Shown here piece by piece: positions 1 through 11,535 of a stretch of 64,000 bases of DNA. Positions within the stretch are counted from its first letter, which is position 1. Each line of letters opens with the position of its first letter. The position numbers were made by a program, and so were the translations under genes. The stretch covers positions 1,881,501 to 1,945,500 of the forward strand of contig NZ_CP135436.1 of NCBI RefSeq assembly GCF_032340315.1, written 5' to 3'. The notes under the pieces were generated by a model. That model was not told the origin of the DNA and made no database searches. It worked only from the letters and a program-made list of their open reading frames with translations. This DNA comes from Streptococcus sp. DTU_2020_1001019_1_SI_AUS_MUR_006. Lineage in GTDB: Bacteria > Bacillota > Bacilli > Lactobacillales > Streptococcaceae.

Positions 1-1724
<1,724 letters not shown>

Positions 1725-1785
1725 TTACCTTTTTGATTTATTTCAACCTGAAGCTTTTTAATAGCAATTCTTTTTCATTTTCAAT

Positions 1786-2944
1786 TTACCAGCTATCTGA
1801 AGAGCCACCACCATCAAATCCACCGCCATCCCAATCATTTGAAGACCAAGATGAACTAGAACTACTAGTATCATATCTAGATGTAGAAGAATCTAATCTA
1901 CCATAAGAACTTGACTGTACTCTTTGTGAAGCATAGTAGCTTTTTTTGAGCTCGGAAGTCCAAGAAGCATTCTTCACAAAATCTTTATCGTTTGGATAGA
2001 GTTTTCCCTTCCCATTATAAGAGTATTGAGAGCGGTTCAGCCTATCTAGTTCTTTCTTTTAACTTCTGCGTAGTATTCTTCTATCAGTAATGTAGTCCAA
2101 GTATCATTAGGTAAAAAACCTTTTGAGTCTGGATAGAGTTTGTTATCTCCTGTGTAGTTATACTGAGACCTAATTAAACGCTTATTTTTTTATAGTAAGA
2201 TTTACGTTCTTCAGTCCACGTATCGTTAGGTACAAAGTCAGGAAAATCTGGATATAGCTTCCCCTTTCCCTCATACTCATACTTAGAAAAGCGACATCTT
2301 TTTAAGTACCTGAACCACGTTACTAAACTCAGTAAAAGAAAGAACATTAGATAGAACAATATCGGAAACGGAATGTAATCGAAATACTTACTAAGGCCTT
2401 CATTATTTTTTAATGATTTTTCATAGATTTTTGGAAGCTGAGTATTCTTATTCTCTTTCTTGTTTATGATTTCAGCTTTCCCAGATTCGGCTTTAGAGAT
2501 ACCTACTAGAATTCTGTTAAGAGCATCAGTATATTTCCCTTCTTTCATGTAAGGCTTCGAATCATTTAGTAAAGAACTGGCCTTCGAGTCAGTAAGCCAA
2601 ATTGCTGCTTCATTGGATGTTTCAATACGAAACTTCCTATCCTTTATAGCAATAGCGATTAAAATTCCACTGTTGGAATCTTGTTTCCCAATTTTCCATT
2701 TGCGTGCAACCTCATTGGCTACCTCTTCGATACTGGAACCGTCCAGGGTATCTATAATGTAAATACCTACTTGGGTTTCACTTCCAGCATTCATACTCTC
2801 TAACGTTTCTGCAACACTAGTGGTTAAATAACCATTAGGATCGTATATCCCATTTAAAGGCCGATCTGGAACAGCTATATTAGCCGCCACTAGCGGCATA
2901 AAAAAGAATAAAGGGATAATTAAGAGTAAAATTAACTTTTTCAT
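1786..2944 (-). pseudogene. Frameshifted TPM-domain membrane protein with three C-terminal repeats
   Basis: The first 256 codons (from 2944) encode a signal peptide or N-terminal membrane segment, a TPM domain (formerly DUF477/YgcG type; residues about 30-155) and a membrane segment near 190-210. Then comes a module of about 38 residues with the core KLYPD...NDTWT...YY. The frame ends at 2174, but two further copies of the module follow in other frames: one in 2050-2170, one in 1900-2050. A Ser/Gly/Asp-rich tail ending at 1786 follows, as is usual for TPM proteins. One missing base in the run of seven A (2185-2191) and one near 2053-2060 would restore about 386 codons. I read it as a damaged gene, though sequencing error in short A-runs could give the same picture. 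Function unknown; a GGGGGA ribosome site precedes the start. Confidence 0.8.
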
Positions 2945-2962
2945 AGGAGATCCCCCACAAGA

Positions 2963-3060
2963 CTAATCAGTTAAATTGATTTTAGGGATAAACTTTGCAT
3001 CTTTCTCTGCTCCAATTAACTCAGCTCTATAGTTAGAAACTTTCAAATTTGTTTTGCATT
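2963..3060 (-). other. Possible 3' remnant of a lost gene upstream of the TPM gene
   Basis: A short open stretch ends in TAG 18 bases before the TPM start and translates to a protein-like tail with the core YRAELIGAEKDAKFIPKINL. There is no start codon with a ribosome site, and stops precede it. It may be the end of a gene otherwise lost from this insertion between ylbF and aroA. I do not recognise the family. Confidence 0.25.
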
Positions 3061-3195
3061 TTGTTTATTAGTAAAGACAATCATTTCCACAGTCATTATT
3101 AAACAGACCAGGCTAATAATTCTAGCTTATACAGTAGTTACCGATAATAAAAATACGATTGAGAAATGCCGATAAATCATAAACAAAATATTTTT

Positions 3196-3534
3196 TTATT
3201 TTAGCAATTCTGAAATTGGTTCAAAAACAATTTTTTCAATATCAGATAGATAAATAGAAAGTTGTTGCTGTTTTGCAAAGAATTCTGACAAGAGAGCATT
3301 GCCTTGAATCAACTTACCAAAGTTTTCCATTTTTTCCTGGAAAGAAGCATCTGGAATTTGACCAGTTTGGGCTATGACTTGGATTTCATGCTGAAAAGCA
3401 ATATAATCTGCAAAGATTTTACTAGCTTCTGCATCTGCTTGGATGGCATCTCTAGCTTCTTTAACCACTTTGTATTCAGGCAATTCGCGTAGTCCACGAC
3501 TAAGTTCGTTTGCACTATCATAAATATTTGACAT
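3196..3534 (-). CDS. YlbF/YmcA family protein (UPF0342-like)
   Basis: A 112-residue, mostly helical cytoplasmic protein matching the YlbF/YmcA family in length and pattern: an N-terminal helix with [11 protein letters not shown], then [12 protein letters not shown] and a long helix around [12 protein letters not shown]. In Bacillus the family (YlbF, YmcA, YaaT) forms an RNase Y-associated complex; whether this paralogue does the same in streptococci is not shown by the sequence. AAGGAGGACAATT gives an optimal ribosome site. It sits 11 bp after tyrA and is the last gene of the uninterrupted aromatic operon. No cysteines that would bind an Fe-S cluster are present. Confidence 0.85.
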   Translation of the reverse strand: MSNIYDSANELSRGLRELPEYKVVKEARDAIQADAEASKIFADYIAFQHEIQVIAQTGQIPDASFQEKMENFGKLIQGNALLSEFFAKQQQLSIYLSDIEKIVFEPISELLK

Positions 3535-3545
3535 AATTGTCCTCC

Positions 3546-4649
3546 TTATTTAATAACGACTGTGTAATTCGTATTTTCTGTAATGACTTGCTCAGCGCGT
3601 TTTAAATCCTGAGCATTCTTAAAGGAAATCTGCAGAATCCCGTGAACATCCTCACGGTTTTCCTCATTGATATGGATATTGACCAAGGAAGTTCCTCTTA
3701 GCAATTCCAAGATGCGCAAGATAACATCTTCCTCATCGGGAACATCGACATAGAGGTCATAAGAGCTATCCACTCCTCCGCGTTTATGGATTTCCATAGC
3801 CTGACGTTGCTCACGCGCTTGATTGAAAAAATTCCAGATTTGGTTTTCATCACCCTTACTGATAGCTTGTCCAATCTCGTCCAAACGGCCCCTGAAGTCC
3901 TCGATGCGTTCAACAATGGTCTCTCGATTGGATAAGAGAATAGAAGTCCACATACCTGGCTCGCTTTCAGCAATCCGAGTCATATCACGAAAACCACCTG
4001 CCGCAAAGCGTCGTGCCATCTCATGTTCTTCAGCATAACTAGCAGTTTGTTCCATTAAACCTGATGCCAAGATATGAGGAAAATGGCTAATCTGAGAAGT
4101 CACTCGGTCATGCTCTTCAGCATCGATTTCAATGAAACGAGCGTGCAGACCTGACAGCAAGTCCTTCATTTCTTCAAGCGTGTCAGGACTAGTTAAACTT
4201 GATGGCGTAAAGATATAGTAGGCATTTTCAAAAAGATTAACATCGGCAGAAGCCGCTCCTGTCTTATGACTACCTGCCATAGGATGAGCCCCTACAAAGC
4301 GAACAGGCTTATCTGCAAAACAGTTCTCAGCTGTAACCACGATAGCTGACTTGGTCGATCCAGCATCAGAAATAATGACACCTTCTTTTAGTTCCAAAGT
4401 TGCCAATTCTTGTAAAAAAGCAATGGTTTGCTTGATTGGCAGGGTAAGAATGATGACGTCTGCAAGTGGAGCAAAACTGGCAAAATCATCCGTCGCACGG
4501 TCAATCATTCCTCTCTCCAAGGCAATATCTCTAGACGTTTGACTACGATTGTATCCTAAAATTTCATAATCAGGATGATCCCGCTTGATTCCGAGTGCCA
4601 TGGAAGCACCAATCAAACCCAATCCTGCGATATAGATGGTTTTAGCCAT
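3546..4649 (-). CDS. tyrA: Prephenate dehydrogenase with ACT domain
   Basis: Oxidatively decarboxylates prephenate to 4-hydroxyphenylpyruvate for tyrosine synthesis, using NAD. The N-terminus carries the Rossmann GLGLIGAS motif (residues 10-17). The middle has the [12 protein letters not shown] motif of prephenate dehydrogenases and a conserved HFPH. The last 75 residues ([13 protein letters not shown] onward) look like an ACT domain, the usual site of tyrosine feedback inhibition. At 367 residues it is the normal Gram-positive length. It lies 9 bp after aroC and 11 bp before ylbF in the aromatic operon, so chorismate made by the upstream enzymes is routed to tyrosine here. Confidence 0.95.
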   Translation of the reverse strand: MAKTIYIAGLGLIGASMALGIKRDHPDYEILGYNRSQTSRDIALERGMIDRATDDFASFAPLADVIILTLPIKQTIAFLQELATLELKEGVIISDAGSTKSAIVVTAENCFADKPVRFVGAHPMAGSHKTGAASADVNLFENAYYIFTPSSLTSPDTLEEMKDLLSGLHARFIEIDAEEHDRVTSQISHFPHILASGLMEQTASYAEEHEMARRFAAGGFRDMTRIAESEPGMWTSILLSNRETIVERIEDFRGRLDEIGQAISKGDENQIWNFFNQAREQRQAMEIHKRGGVDSSYDLYVDVPDEEDVILRILELLRGTSLVNIHINEENREDVHGILQISFKNAQDLKRAEQVITENTNYTVVIK

Positions 4650-4658
4650 AAGAACTCC

Positions 4659-5825
4659 TTAATAATTCTTTGTATACTCCCGATGTTTAGCAACAGCTTC
4701 TTTTAATTCCTCCAGATTATCAGAAGAGAATTTCTCTAGAATTTCTTGGGCTAAAACTGTTGCTACAACTGCTTCCATAACAACACCTGCTGCTGGAAGA
4801 GCGGTTGGATCACTTCTCTCCACCGTTGCCTTATAAGGCTCATGGGTTTCAATATCGACACTCATTAATGGCTTATAGAGAGTCGGAATTGGTTTCATGA
4901 CCCCACGAACAATAATCGGTTGGCCATTGGTCATGCCACCTTCAAAACCTCCAAGGTTATTCGTTCGACGAGTATAGCCTTCTTCTTTAGACCAGAGAAT
5001 TTCATCCATGACTTGACTACCCTTGAGATAACCTGCTTTAAAGCCTAGTCCAAACTCCACACCCTTAAAGGCGTTGATTGAAATAACTGCTTGAGCTAGT
5101 CTCGCATCTAGTTTGCGATCCCATTGAACATAAGAACCCAGACCAACAGGAACACCACCCACAACTGTTTCGACAACACCACCAATAGTATCTCCATCAC
5201 GTTTAATCTGATCAATATAATCCTTGATCTCCTGCTCACGTTCTTGGTTAACGATAGAAACTTCTGATTGAGCAGCCAGTTTTTTAATCTCTAAAACTGT
5301 TAAGTTTTCTGGAACATCGATTTCCTTGCCGCCAAAAACAACAACATGGTTGGCAATTTCGATATCAAGCTCAGCTAAAAGTCGCTTGGCTACTGCTCCA
5401 ACTGCAACCCGCATAGTTGTTTCACGGGCAGATGAACGTTCCAAAGAATTTCGCAAGTCATCAAAGCGGTATTTAATCCCACCAACTAAATCTGCGTGAC
5501 CTGGGCGAGGATGAGTGATTTTTCGTTTGCTTTTAAGTTTATCCTCAATATCCTCGGCAGACATGATATCCAGCCATTTTTGATGGTCTTTGTTAATGAC
5601 ATCCATGGTAATGGGAGCACCTGTCGTCTTACCATGACGAACTCCAGAAGTGAAGACAACCTGATCACTCTCGATTTTCATACGTCCACCACGACCGTAA
5701 CCGCCTTGGCGACGTTTGAGATCCTCATTGATATCTTCTGCAGTCAAAGGCAGTCCTGCTGGAATTCCTTCAATAATTGCTGTCAGACGAGGACCATGTG
5801 ATTCTCCTGCTGTTAAATATCTCAT
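4659..5825 (-). CDS. aroC: Chorismate synthase
   Basis: Converts EPSP to chorismate, the last common step, with reduced FMN that is not consumed net. The 388-residue protein begins with [11 protein letters not shown] and contains [20 protein letters not shown], the SSARET signature and, near the C-terminus, [17 protein letters not shown], all conserved in AroC. The long insertion typical of monofunctional AroC is present, and no flavin reductase domain is fused. It sits between aroB and tyrA with 9 bp gaps, consistent with one mRNA. Confidence 0.97.
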   Translation of the reverse strand: MRYLTAGESHGPRLTAIIEGIPAGLPLTAEDINEDLKRRQGGYGRGGRMKIESDQVVFTSGVRHGKTTGAPITMDVINKDHQKWLDIMSAEDIEDKLKSKRKITHPRPGHADLVGGIKYRFDDLRNSLERSSARETTMRVAVGAVAKRLLAELDIEIANHVVVFGGKEIDVPENLTVLEIKKLAAQSEVSIVNQEREQEIKDYIDQIKRDGDTIGGVVETVVGGVPVGLGSYVQWDRKLDARLAQAVISINAFKGVEFGLGFKAGYLKGSQVMDEILWSKEEGYTRRTNNLGGFEGGMTNGQPIIVRGVMKPIPTLYKPLMSVDIETHEPYKATVERSDPTALPAAGVVMEAVVATVLAQEILEKFSSDNLEELKEAVAKHREYTKNY

Positions 5826-5834
5826 ACATTCTCC

Positions 5835-6902
5835 TTATTTTACTAAGTAAGCTTTCATTTCTTCGAGAGAAACTGGGTGAATCATCGCTGAACCAAGCTC
5901 AGGTACCAAAACTAATTTCATGGTATTGCCACGCGCTTTTTTGTCATGAGTCAAAGCCTGATAGAGCTTGTCAAGATCCCAGTTTTCATAATCAACAGGA
6001 AGACCAAACTTCTGACACATCTCTCGGATAGACTGGGTTATTCCAGCTGGCATGAGGCCTTTTTCTTCGGCTACCTTAGAGACCTGAACCATTCCCATAG
6101 CCACTGCCTCACCGTGCATGATTTTTCCGTAACCAGCAGTTGCTTCAATAGCATGACCGATTGTATGACCAAAGTTGAGATACAGACGAATGCCATTGTC
6201 CAATTCATCCTCAACTACCATCTTTCGCTTCACCTGGCAAGAATGATCAATCAAACTCTCTGAATGCTCCAAAATACTCTCTAAAGAACCATCCATTTCA
6301 GATAATAAGTCCCAGAGTTCTGGATCTTCAATTAAGCCATACTTGATGACTTCACCCATTCCTTCAATCAACTCTCGCTTACCTAGAGTTTCAAGAACTG
6401 TTGGATCAATCAAAACGCCATCTGGCTGGGCAAAAGTTCCCACCATATTCTTGGCAAAAGGAGTATTTACTCCTGTCTTACCACCGATTGAAGAGTCCAC
6501 TTGAGCTGTCAAGCTAGTCGGAATTTGGACAAAGTGAATACCTCGCATATAGGTTGAGGCTACAAAGCCAGCTAAGTCTCCGACAACTCCGCCACCTAGA
6601 GCTACGATGCCGTCACTGCGAGTCAAGTCTTGCTTAACTAGAAATTCATAAGCCTTTTGAACTGTGGTTAGATTTTTTCGCTCTTCACCCTCTAGAAAGT
6701 CAAAAACTGCCACTTGAAAACCAGCATCCTCTAAGCTCAATTTTACTTTTTCTGCATAGAGAGAAGCCACATGGTTATCCGTTATGATAACAATTTTTTG
6801 TGGTTGCCAAAGTTCGCGCAACCATTTCCCCGCTTGAGACAAGCATCCTTTTTCAATCTGAATATCGTAAGGATGATGTGGAAGGTCTATTCTAATTTTC
6901 AT
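5835..6902 (-). CDS. aroB: 3-dehydroquinate synthase
   Basis: Cyclises DAHP to 3-dehydroquinate, the second chorismate step, using NAD and a divalent metal. The NAD-binding stretch [15 protein letters not shown] is followed by [19 protein letters not shown], and the metal-binding histidines lie in [10 protein letters not shown] and HGEAVAMGM. At 355 residues the length is normal. It lies downstream of aroE (18 bp gap) and upstream of aroC. No DAHP synthase gene is seen in the window, so the pathway entry is encoded elsewhere. Confidence 0.97.
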   Translation of the reverse strand: MKIRIDLPHHPYDIQIEKGCLSQAGKWLRELWQPQKIVIITDNHVASLYAEKVKLSLEDAGFQVAVFDFLEGEERKNLTTVQKAYEFLVKQDLTRSDGIVALGGGVVGDLAGFVASTYMRGIHFVQIPTSLTAQVDSSIGGKTGVNTPFAKNMVGTFAQPDGVLIDPTVLETLGKRELIEGMGEVIKYGLIEDPELWDLLSEMDGSLESILEHSESLIDHSCQVKRKMVVEDELDNGIRLYLNFGHTIGHAIEATAGYGKIMHGEAVAMGMVQVSKVAEEKGLMPAGITQSIREMCQKFGLPVDYENWDLDKLYQALTHDKKARGNTMKLVLVPELGSAMIHPVSLEEMKAYLVK

Positions 6903-6920
6903 AGCAGGTCTCCTTTTTCT

Positions 6921-7775
6921 TTATTGGTACTTTTGTGTTAATAATTCCCAGATTTGATCTATTGGCATTTCCTTGCCTGTCCATAACTCAAAAGCTTCAG
7001 CAGCTTGGTAAAGCAGCATGCCAAGGCCATTGATAGATTGATTTCCCTGGTTTCTTGCCCACTTTAAAAATGGTGTTTCAAAGGGTTGATAAATCACATC
7101 TGCTACCAAGAGCTTCTCTGGTAAAGCGACACTTGCTGGGATTGGCAGAGATACTCCATCCATGCCAACACTAGTCGCATTTACCAGTAAATCCGAATCA
7201 ATTATCCTTGCTTGCAGTTCAGAAACATCTTCTAAAGCAAATAAATCTACTTTAAATCCTGTTTCATTTTGTAGTTTTTCTAAGTAAGGTCTTGTTTTTT
7301 CTATTGAAGCCGAACGTACAGAGACAGAAACTTGACTGACTCCATCCAAAATTGCCTGCGCCAAAATTGCCTTGGCTGCACCGCCTGCTCCTAACAATAC
7401 CATTCTTTTCCCAGATATTTTAAAAGAAGGCAAGCTCTTAAAAAATCCCTTGCCATCTGTGTTATATCCGATTAAAGTTCCCTCTCGATTCACAACTGTA
7501 TTAACTGCACCAATAAGACAAGCTTCCTCACTCAACTGGTCCAGATAAGGAATCACTTGCTCCTTGTAGGGCATAGAAAGATTGATTCCATACATCTGAT
7601 AGCGACGAATATTTGCAACTGTTTCTGCCAAGTCAGTCGCTTCAACCTCCCAGGCTAGATAGACACCGTTTGTCTCTGTTGCCTCAAAAGCACTATTATG
7701 AATGAAAGGAGAAATGGAATGTTTGATAGGATTTGCGACCACAGCTGCCAGACGTGTGTAGCCATTAATCTTCAT
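6921..7775 (-). CDS. aroE: Shikimate dehydrogenase
   Basis: Reduces 3-dehydroshikimate to shikimate with NADPH. It shows the substrate-binding [13 protein letters not shown] near residue 15-27, the catalytic lysine in SMPYKE near residue 70, the GAGGAAKAI Rossmann loop near 128-136 and [16 protein letters not shown] near the C-terminus. At 284 residues it has the usual AroE length rather than that of the quinate/shikimate YdiB variants. Its start overlaps the end of aroD by 11 bp, indicating tight coupling in the operon. Confidence 0.96.
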   Translation of the reverse strand: MKINGYTRLAAVVANPIKHSISPFIHNSAFEATETNGVYLAWEVEATDLAETVANIRRYQMYGINLSMPYKEQVIPYLDQLSEEACLIGAVNTVVNREGTLIGYNTDGKGFFKSLPSFKISGKRMVLLGAGGAAKAILAQAILDGVSQVSVSVRSASIEKTRPYLEKLQNETGFKVDLFALEDVSELQARIIDSDLLVNATSVGMDGVSLPIPASVALPEKLLVADVIYQPFETPFLKWARNQGNQSINGLGMLLYQAAEAFELWTGKEMPIDQIWELLTQKYQ

Positions 7776-8442
7776 TCAAAATCTCCCGAATTTTTACCAT
7801 ATTGGAGAGTGAGATTTGTCCTGGGGCACTTGCTGCATCTAAACTTGCAAATGACCAACTTGAACCCGTTACATCTGAAGTGATACGAGATACCTTACCC
7901 ACTTTGCCCATAGAAATAGTTACATATTCTTGTTCAGGGTTGAGAGTTTTAAATCCTCGTGTGAAATTCATGAGGTCTAATACATCTTGTGCTGTATGTG
8001 CCATTACAGATACCTTAACTACTTTCGGAGTTAGGCTAGTTAGTTCTGACAAAATTTCCATCATATTATCTGGAGTTTCCTGGAAATTATGGTAACTCAA
8101 AACCAAATTTGGAAAATCTAGCATCTGCTCAAAAACATCCTTGTGAGCAAAATACTCAAAATCAATATATTCTGGTTGATAGAGTTGAGCTACATCTTTG
8201 ATAATTTGGACATACTCTGCCGAATCCAAATCGATCTCGCCTCCCTCAGCACGAGTTCGCAGGGTAAAGAGGAGTTCACGGCCTGCAAATTTTTCAAAAA
8301 TAGCTGGGGCTACCTGTAAAATAGCTTCCTTTGGTAGGAAATCGGCACGCCACTCAATGATATCAGCATCAATATACCGCATGGCATCGATTCCTTGCGC
8401 CTCTTCCAAACTCTTTGGCATTACTGAAACGACTAATTTCAT
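7765..8442 (-). CDS. aroD: 3-dehydroquinate dehydratase, type I
   Basis: Dehydrates 3-dehydroquinate to 3-dehydroshikimate through a Schiff base. The type I fold is indicated by the substrate-binding IIEWRADF near residue 30, the catalytic histidine in [10 protein letters not shown] and the Schiff-base lysine in VKVSVMAHT; type II enzymes are shorter and unrelated. At 225 residues it matches streptococcal AroD. Its start overlaps the rlmI stop by 4 bp, so it is the second gene of the transcript that begins at rlmI. Confidence 0.96.
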   Translation of the reverse strand: MKLVVSVMPKSLEEAQGIDAMRYIDADIIEWRADFLPKEAILQVAPAIFEKFAGRELLFTLRTRAEGGEIDLDSAEYVQIIKDVAQLYQPEYIDFEYFAHKDVFEQMLDFPNLVLSYHNFQETPDNMMEILSELTSLTPKVVKVSVMAHTAQDVLDLMNFTRGFKTLNPEQEYVTISMGKVGKVSRITSDVTGSSWSFASLDAASAPGQISLSNMVKIREILNED

Positions 8443-9602
8443 TTAGTTACCTTCATGCTAATCACCTTGAGGTAATTACTACTTTCATCTTTTTCATTGT
8501 AGACAAAGTCTGCTGGAAGTCCATACTTTTGAAGAACCTGATATTTTCTTCCTGCGAATCCTTTGTCGATTTGTTCTATAAATTTTTGACGGGAAACATT
8601 GGCAGCATTGGTGCTAGCAATGATCATACCTCCCGGATTTAAAATCTCTAAACTCTGGGAAATCAACTTGTGATAGTCCTTAGCTACAGAGAAAGTTTGC
8701 TTTTTATTACGGGCAAAGCTAGGTGGATCCAGAACGATCACATCATAAGATAAGCCCTTACGTTTAGCGTATTTAAAGTATTCAAAGACATCCATAACAA
8801 TGAAACGATGACTGTCAAGACTGAGTCCATTGGCATGAAAATGAGCTTCTGACAGTTCTCTTGAACGTTTGGCTAGGTCTACAGAGGTTGTTTCACTAGC
8901 TCCCCCCATAGCTGCAGCAACTGAGAAGGCTGCTGTATAGGAAAACATATTTAGCAAGGACTTGCCCATGGCCAAACCATCAACTAAGCTACCACGCACT
9001 TTATGCTGATCCAAGAAAATGCCTGTCATAAGACCGTCGTTCATAAAGACTTGATAGAGGACACCATTCTCGAGAACTGTAAAATGTTCTGGTGCTTCTT
9101 GACCATAGATATGGGCAGACTCATAGTCTAGACCTTTAAAACGAATCTTTTCATAGGCACCTAAGACTTCAGGGAAAACCTGAGCAAAAGCTGCTAAAAT
9201 CTGTTGGCGAAGTCCATAGATATAGGAGTTATACCAAGAGAAAACAACATAATTCCCATAGAGGTCCAGAGTCATTCCACCAAAACCATCGCCTTCTTGA
9301 TTAAACAAACGAAAGGCAGTTGTCAACTCATCTCGATAGTAAGCAGAACGTCTTTGTTTGGCTTTTTCAAACAAACTTTCAAAGAATTTTTGGTTAAAAG
9401 AAAGCTTCTGGTTCGTTACAAACCAACCAATCCCCTTATTTTGACGAGATAAATAGGCCTTGCCCAAAAACTGCTTGTTTTGACTCAATAACTCGACTTC
9501 TTGATCAGTTTCAGATAGTTCTGGAAAATCAATTTCCTCCAAAAGCACTAGACCTTGGTTTAGTTTTTTTTCAACACGTCTACTGACGAATACTTTATTC
9601 AT
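8439..9602 (-). CDS. RlmI-family class I rRNA large-subunit methyltransferase
   Basis: Predicted SAM-dependent m5C methyltransferase of the RlmI (YccW) family, which modifies 23S rRNA; the exact target in streptococci is not evident here. It has an N-terminal PUA-like region, a central EEHEE-type domain with FLDQHKVRG, the SAM loop [14 protein letters not shown] and the motif IV sequence [11 protein letters not shown] chose the ATG at 9602 (387 codons). It has no Shine-Dalgarno, but lies where transcription should begin from the extended -10 at 9610-9615, so the mRNA is probably leaderless. It heads the aromatic operon (4 bp overlap with aroD). Confidence 0.88.
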   Translation of the reverse strand: MNKVFVSRRVEKKLNQGLVLLEEIDFPELSETDQEVELLSQNKQFLGKAYLSRQNKGIGWFVTNQKLSFNQKFFESLFEKAKQRRSAYYRDELTTAFRLFNQEGDGFGGMTLDLYGNYVVFSWYNSYIYGLRQQILAAFAQVFPEVLGAYEKIRFKGLDYESAHIYGQEAPEHFTVLENGVLYQVFMNDGLMTGIFLDQHKVRGSLVDGLAMGKSLLNMFSYTAAFSVAAAMGGASETTSVDLAKRSRELSEAHFHANGLSLDSHRFIVMDVFEYFKYAKRKGLSYDVIVLDPPSFARNKKQTFSVAKDYHKLISQSLEILNPGGMIIASTNAANVSRQKFIEQIDKGFAGRKYQVLQKYGLPADFVYNEKDESSNYLKVISMKVTK

Positions 9603-9609
9603 AAACACT

Positions 9610-9638
9610 ATTATAACAAATTTTATGACAATTCACAA
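9610..9638 (-). promoter_or_regulatory. Promoter of rlmI-aro operon, predicting a leaderless mRNA
   Basis: On the minus strand TTTGTTATAAT is a perfect extended -10 (TATAAT at 9610-9615). TTGTGA at 9633-9638 gives a 17 bp spacer as a 4/6 -35. A start seven bases downstream of the -10 falls at about 9603, next to the A of the ATG at 9602. Confidence 0.75.
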
Positions 9639-9778
9639 AATAGAAACTATTGATTTATCCATCATCTTGCCCTATCTGAGAGAATTTTTCCTCCCATTAG
9701 TCCTACTATTTTTCTTTTATAGTATTTCAACACTTCCAGTTGAAAAATAGACATAAAATTTAAAGAGTTTAATTATAA

Positions 9779-9816
9779 CGCAAACGTTTGCGCAGAAGCT
9801 GACTTTATGCTACAAT
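9779..9816 (+). promoter_or_regulatory. Sugar-responsive operator and promoter of the alpha-amylase gene
   Basis: CGCAAACGTTTGCG at 9779-9792 is a perfect 14 bp palindrome of the LacI/GalR family type, fitting a MalR or CcpA (cre) site. It overlaps the -35 region; 17 bp downstream is TACAAT (9811-9816) preceded by TATGC, an extended -10. An operator over the -35 suggests repression without maltodextrin. The sequence alone cannot separate MalR from CcpA. Confidence 0.75.
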
Positions 9817-9848
9817 AATTCTCATCACTGTAAGTAAGAGGATTAACT

Positions 9849-11300
9849 ATGAAAAATCAAACCCTAATGCAATATTTTGAATGGTATCTATCCCACGATG
9901 GAAAACACTGGATGCGCCTAGCTGACGACGCTGAACACCTAGCTAACTTAGGCATTAGTCACATTTGGATGCCACCTGCTTTTAAAGCAACAAATGAAAA
10001 AGATGTTGGTTATGGCGTCTATGACTTGTTTGACCTTGGAGAATTTAATCAGAAGGGTACTGTACGTACTAAGTATGGCTTTAAGGAAGACTATCTTCAT
10101 GCCATCCAAACTTTAAAATCTCATAGGATTCAACCAATGGCTGATATCGTCTTAAATCATAAGGCAGCCGCTGACCATTTAGAATCTTTTCAAGTTATCG
10201 AAGTGGATCCAGAAGATCGAACTGTGGAACTAGGAGAACCTTTTACCATCAATGGCTGGACCGGTTTTACTTTTGATGGACGACAAAATACCTACAATGA
10301 CTTCCACTGGCACTGGTACCACTTTACTGGAACTGACTACGATGCTAAACGCCGTAAATCTGGAATCTATCTGATACAGGGAGACAACAAAGGCTGGGCT
10401 CATGAGGAATTAGTCGACAATGAGAATGGCAATTACGACTATCTCATGTATGCCGATCTAGATTTCAAACATCCTGAAGTGATAAAAAATATCTACGATT
10501 GGGCAGATTGGTTTATGGAAACAACTGGTGTGGCAGGTTTCCGTTTGGATGCAGTCAAACACATTGACTCTTTCTTTATGCGCAATTTCATTCGCGATAT
10601 CAAAGAAAAATATGGCCAAGATTTCTATGTCTTTGGAGAATTCTGGAATCCAGACAAGGAAGCAAATCTGGACTACCTTGAAAAAATTGAAGAACGCTTT
10701 GATCTTGTCGATGTTCGACTTCACCAAAATCTCTTTGAAGCAAGCAAGGCTGGAAAAGATTATGATTTAACAACCATCTTTGAAGATAGTCTAGTACAAC
10801 TCAATCCAGACCGAGCTGTAACCTTTGTCGATAACCATGATACTCAGCGTGGCCAAGCTCTTGAATCCACTGTTGAAGAATGGTTTAAACCAGCAGCCTA
10901 CGCCCTCATTCTTTTGCGTGAGCAGGGTCTCCCATGTGTCTTTTACGGAGACTACTACGGTATCTCTGGTCAATATGCTCAGCAAGATTTCAAAGATGTT
11001 CTTGACCGTTTGCTAGCTATTCGAAAAGAGTTGGCTTACGGAGAGCAAACGGACTACTTTGATGACCCTAATTGTATCGGTTGGGTCCGTTCAGGAGCTG
11101 ACAATCAATCACCACTTGCCATCGTGATTTCTAATGCCAAAGCAAACTCTAAAACCATGTTCGTCGGTCAAGAATGGACTGACCAAACCTTTGTTGATTT
11201 ACTTGGTAACCATTCAGATCAAGTAACTATTAATGCTGAAGGTTATGGAGATTTCCCAGTTACAGAACGCTCTCTTAGTGTATGGGGACTGGCTAACTAA
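9849..11300 (+). CDS. Cytoplasmic alpha-amylase (GH13)
   Basis: Hydrolyses internal alpha-1,4 bonds of malto-oligosaccharides or glycogen. All four GH13 motifs are present: DIVLNHKA near residue 100, FRLDAVKH with the nucleophilic Asp near 236, FGEFW with the acid/base Glu near 265, and FVDNHDTQ near 330. There is no signal peptide, so it acts inside the cell, as in the AmyS/MalS-like bacterial liquefying family of about 480 residues. AGAGGA precedes the ATG with good spacing. The gene stands alone, divergent from rlmI, behind the palindromic operator at 9779, and ends before a BOX element and a bidirectional terminator. Confidence 0.93.
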   Translation: MKNQTLMQYFEWYLSHDGKHWMRLADDAEHLANLGISHIWMPPAFKATNEKDVGYGVYDLFDLGEFNQKGTVRTKYGFKEDYLHAIQTLKSHRIQPMADIVLNHKAAADHLESFQVIEVDPEDRTVELGEPFTINGWTGFTFDGRQNTYNDFHWHWYHFTGTDYDAKRRKSGIYLIQGDNKGWAHEELVDNENGNYDYLMYADLDFKHPEVIKNIYDWADWFMETTGVAGFRLDAVKHIDSFFMRNFIRDIKEKYGQDFYVFGEFWNPDKEANLDYLEKIEERFDLVDVRLHQNLFEASKAGKDYDLTTIFEDSLVQLNPDRAVTFVDNHDTQRGQALESTVEEWFKPAAYALILLREQGLPCVFYGDYYGISGQYAQQDFKDVLDRLLAIRKELAYGEQTDYFDDPNCIGWVRSGADNQSPLAIVISNAKANSKTMFVGQEWTDQTFVDLLGNHSDQVTINAEGYGDFPVTERSLSVWGLAN

Positions 11301-11307
11301 TCAATTA

Positions 11308-11457
11308 ATACTCTTCGAAAATCTCTTCAAACCACGTCAGCTTCTCCTTGCCGTATATGTGTTACTGACTTCGTCAGTTCTATCCACAACCTCAAAACGG
11401 TGTTTTGAGCAACCTGCGGCTCGCTTCCTAGTTTGCTCTTTGATTTTCATTGAGTAT
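11308..11457 (+). repeat. BOX element (boxA-boxB-boxC type)
   Basis: The start (TACTCTTCGAAAATCTCTTC) and end (GATTTTCATTGAGTAT) match the ends of streptococcal BOX repeats. CGTCAGC...CCTTGCCGTA in the first third is the boxA core targeted by the classical BOX-PCR primer. At about 150 bp it fits one boxA, one boxB (ACTGACTTCGTCAGT region) and one boxC. It lies between the convergent amylase and dnaD genes. A second, shorter copy lies inverted at 60025-60138. Confidence 0.88.
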
Positions 11458-11466
11458 AAAACACAC

Positions 11467-11516
11467 AAAAAATGCCCACAAGCTAGATTTTCTTTCTAGC
11501 CTGTAGGCATTTTTTT
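11467..11516. terminator. Bidirectional terminator between amylase and dnaD
   Basis: A long stem with arms AAAAAATGCC...GCTAGA and TCTAGC...GGCATTTTTT, with T-runs on both strands. It serves the plus-strand amylase gene and the minus-strand dnaD. Confidence 0.88.
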
Positions 11517-11535
11517 CTATTATCAATACTTAAAA

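Noticed and set aside
9582..9596. ComX cin-box-like GACGAATA near the rlmI start
   Set aside because: It lies inside the coding region, on the wrong side of the start codon, and differs from TACGAATA.
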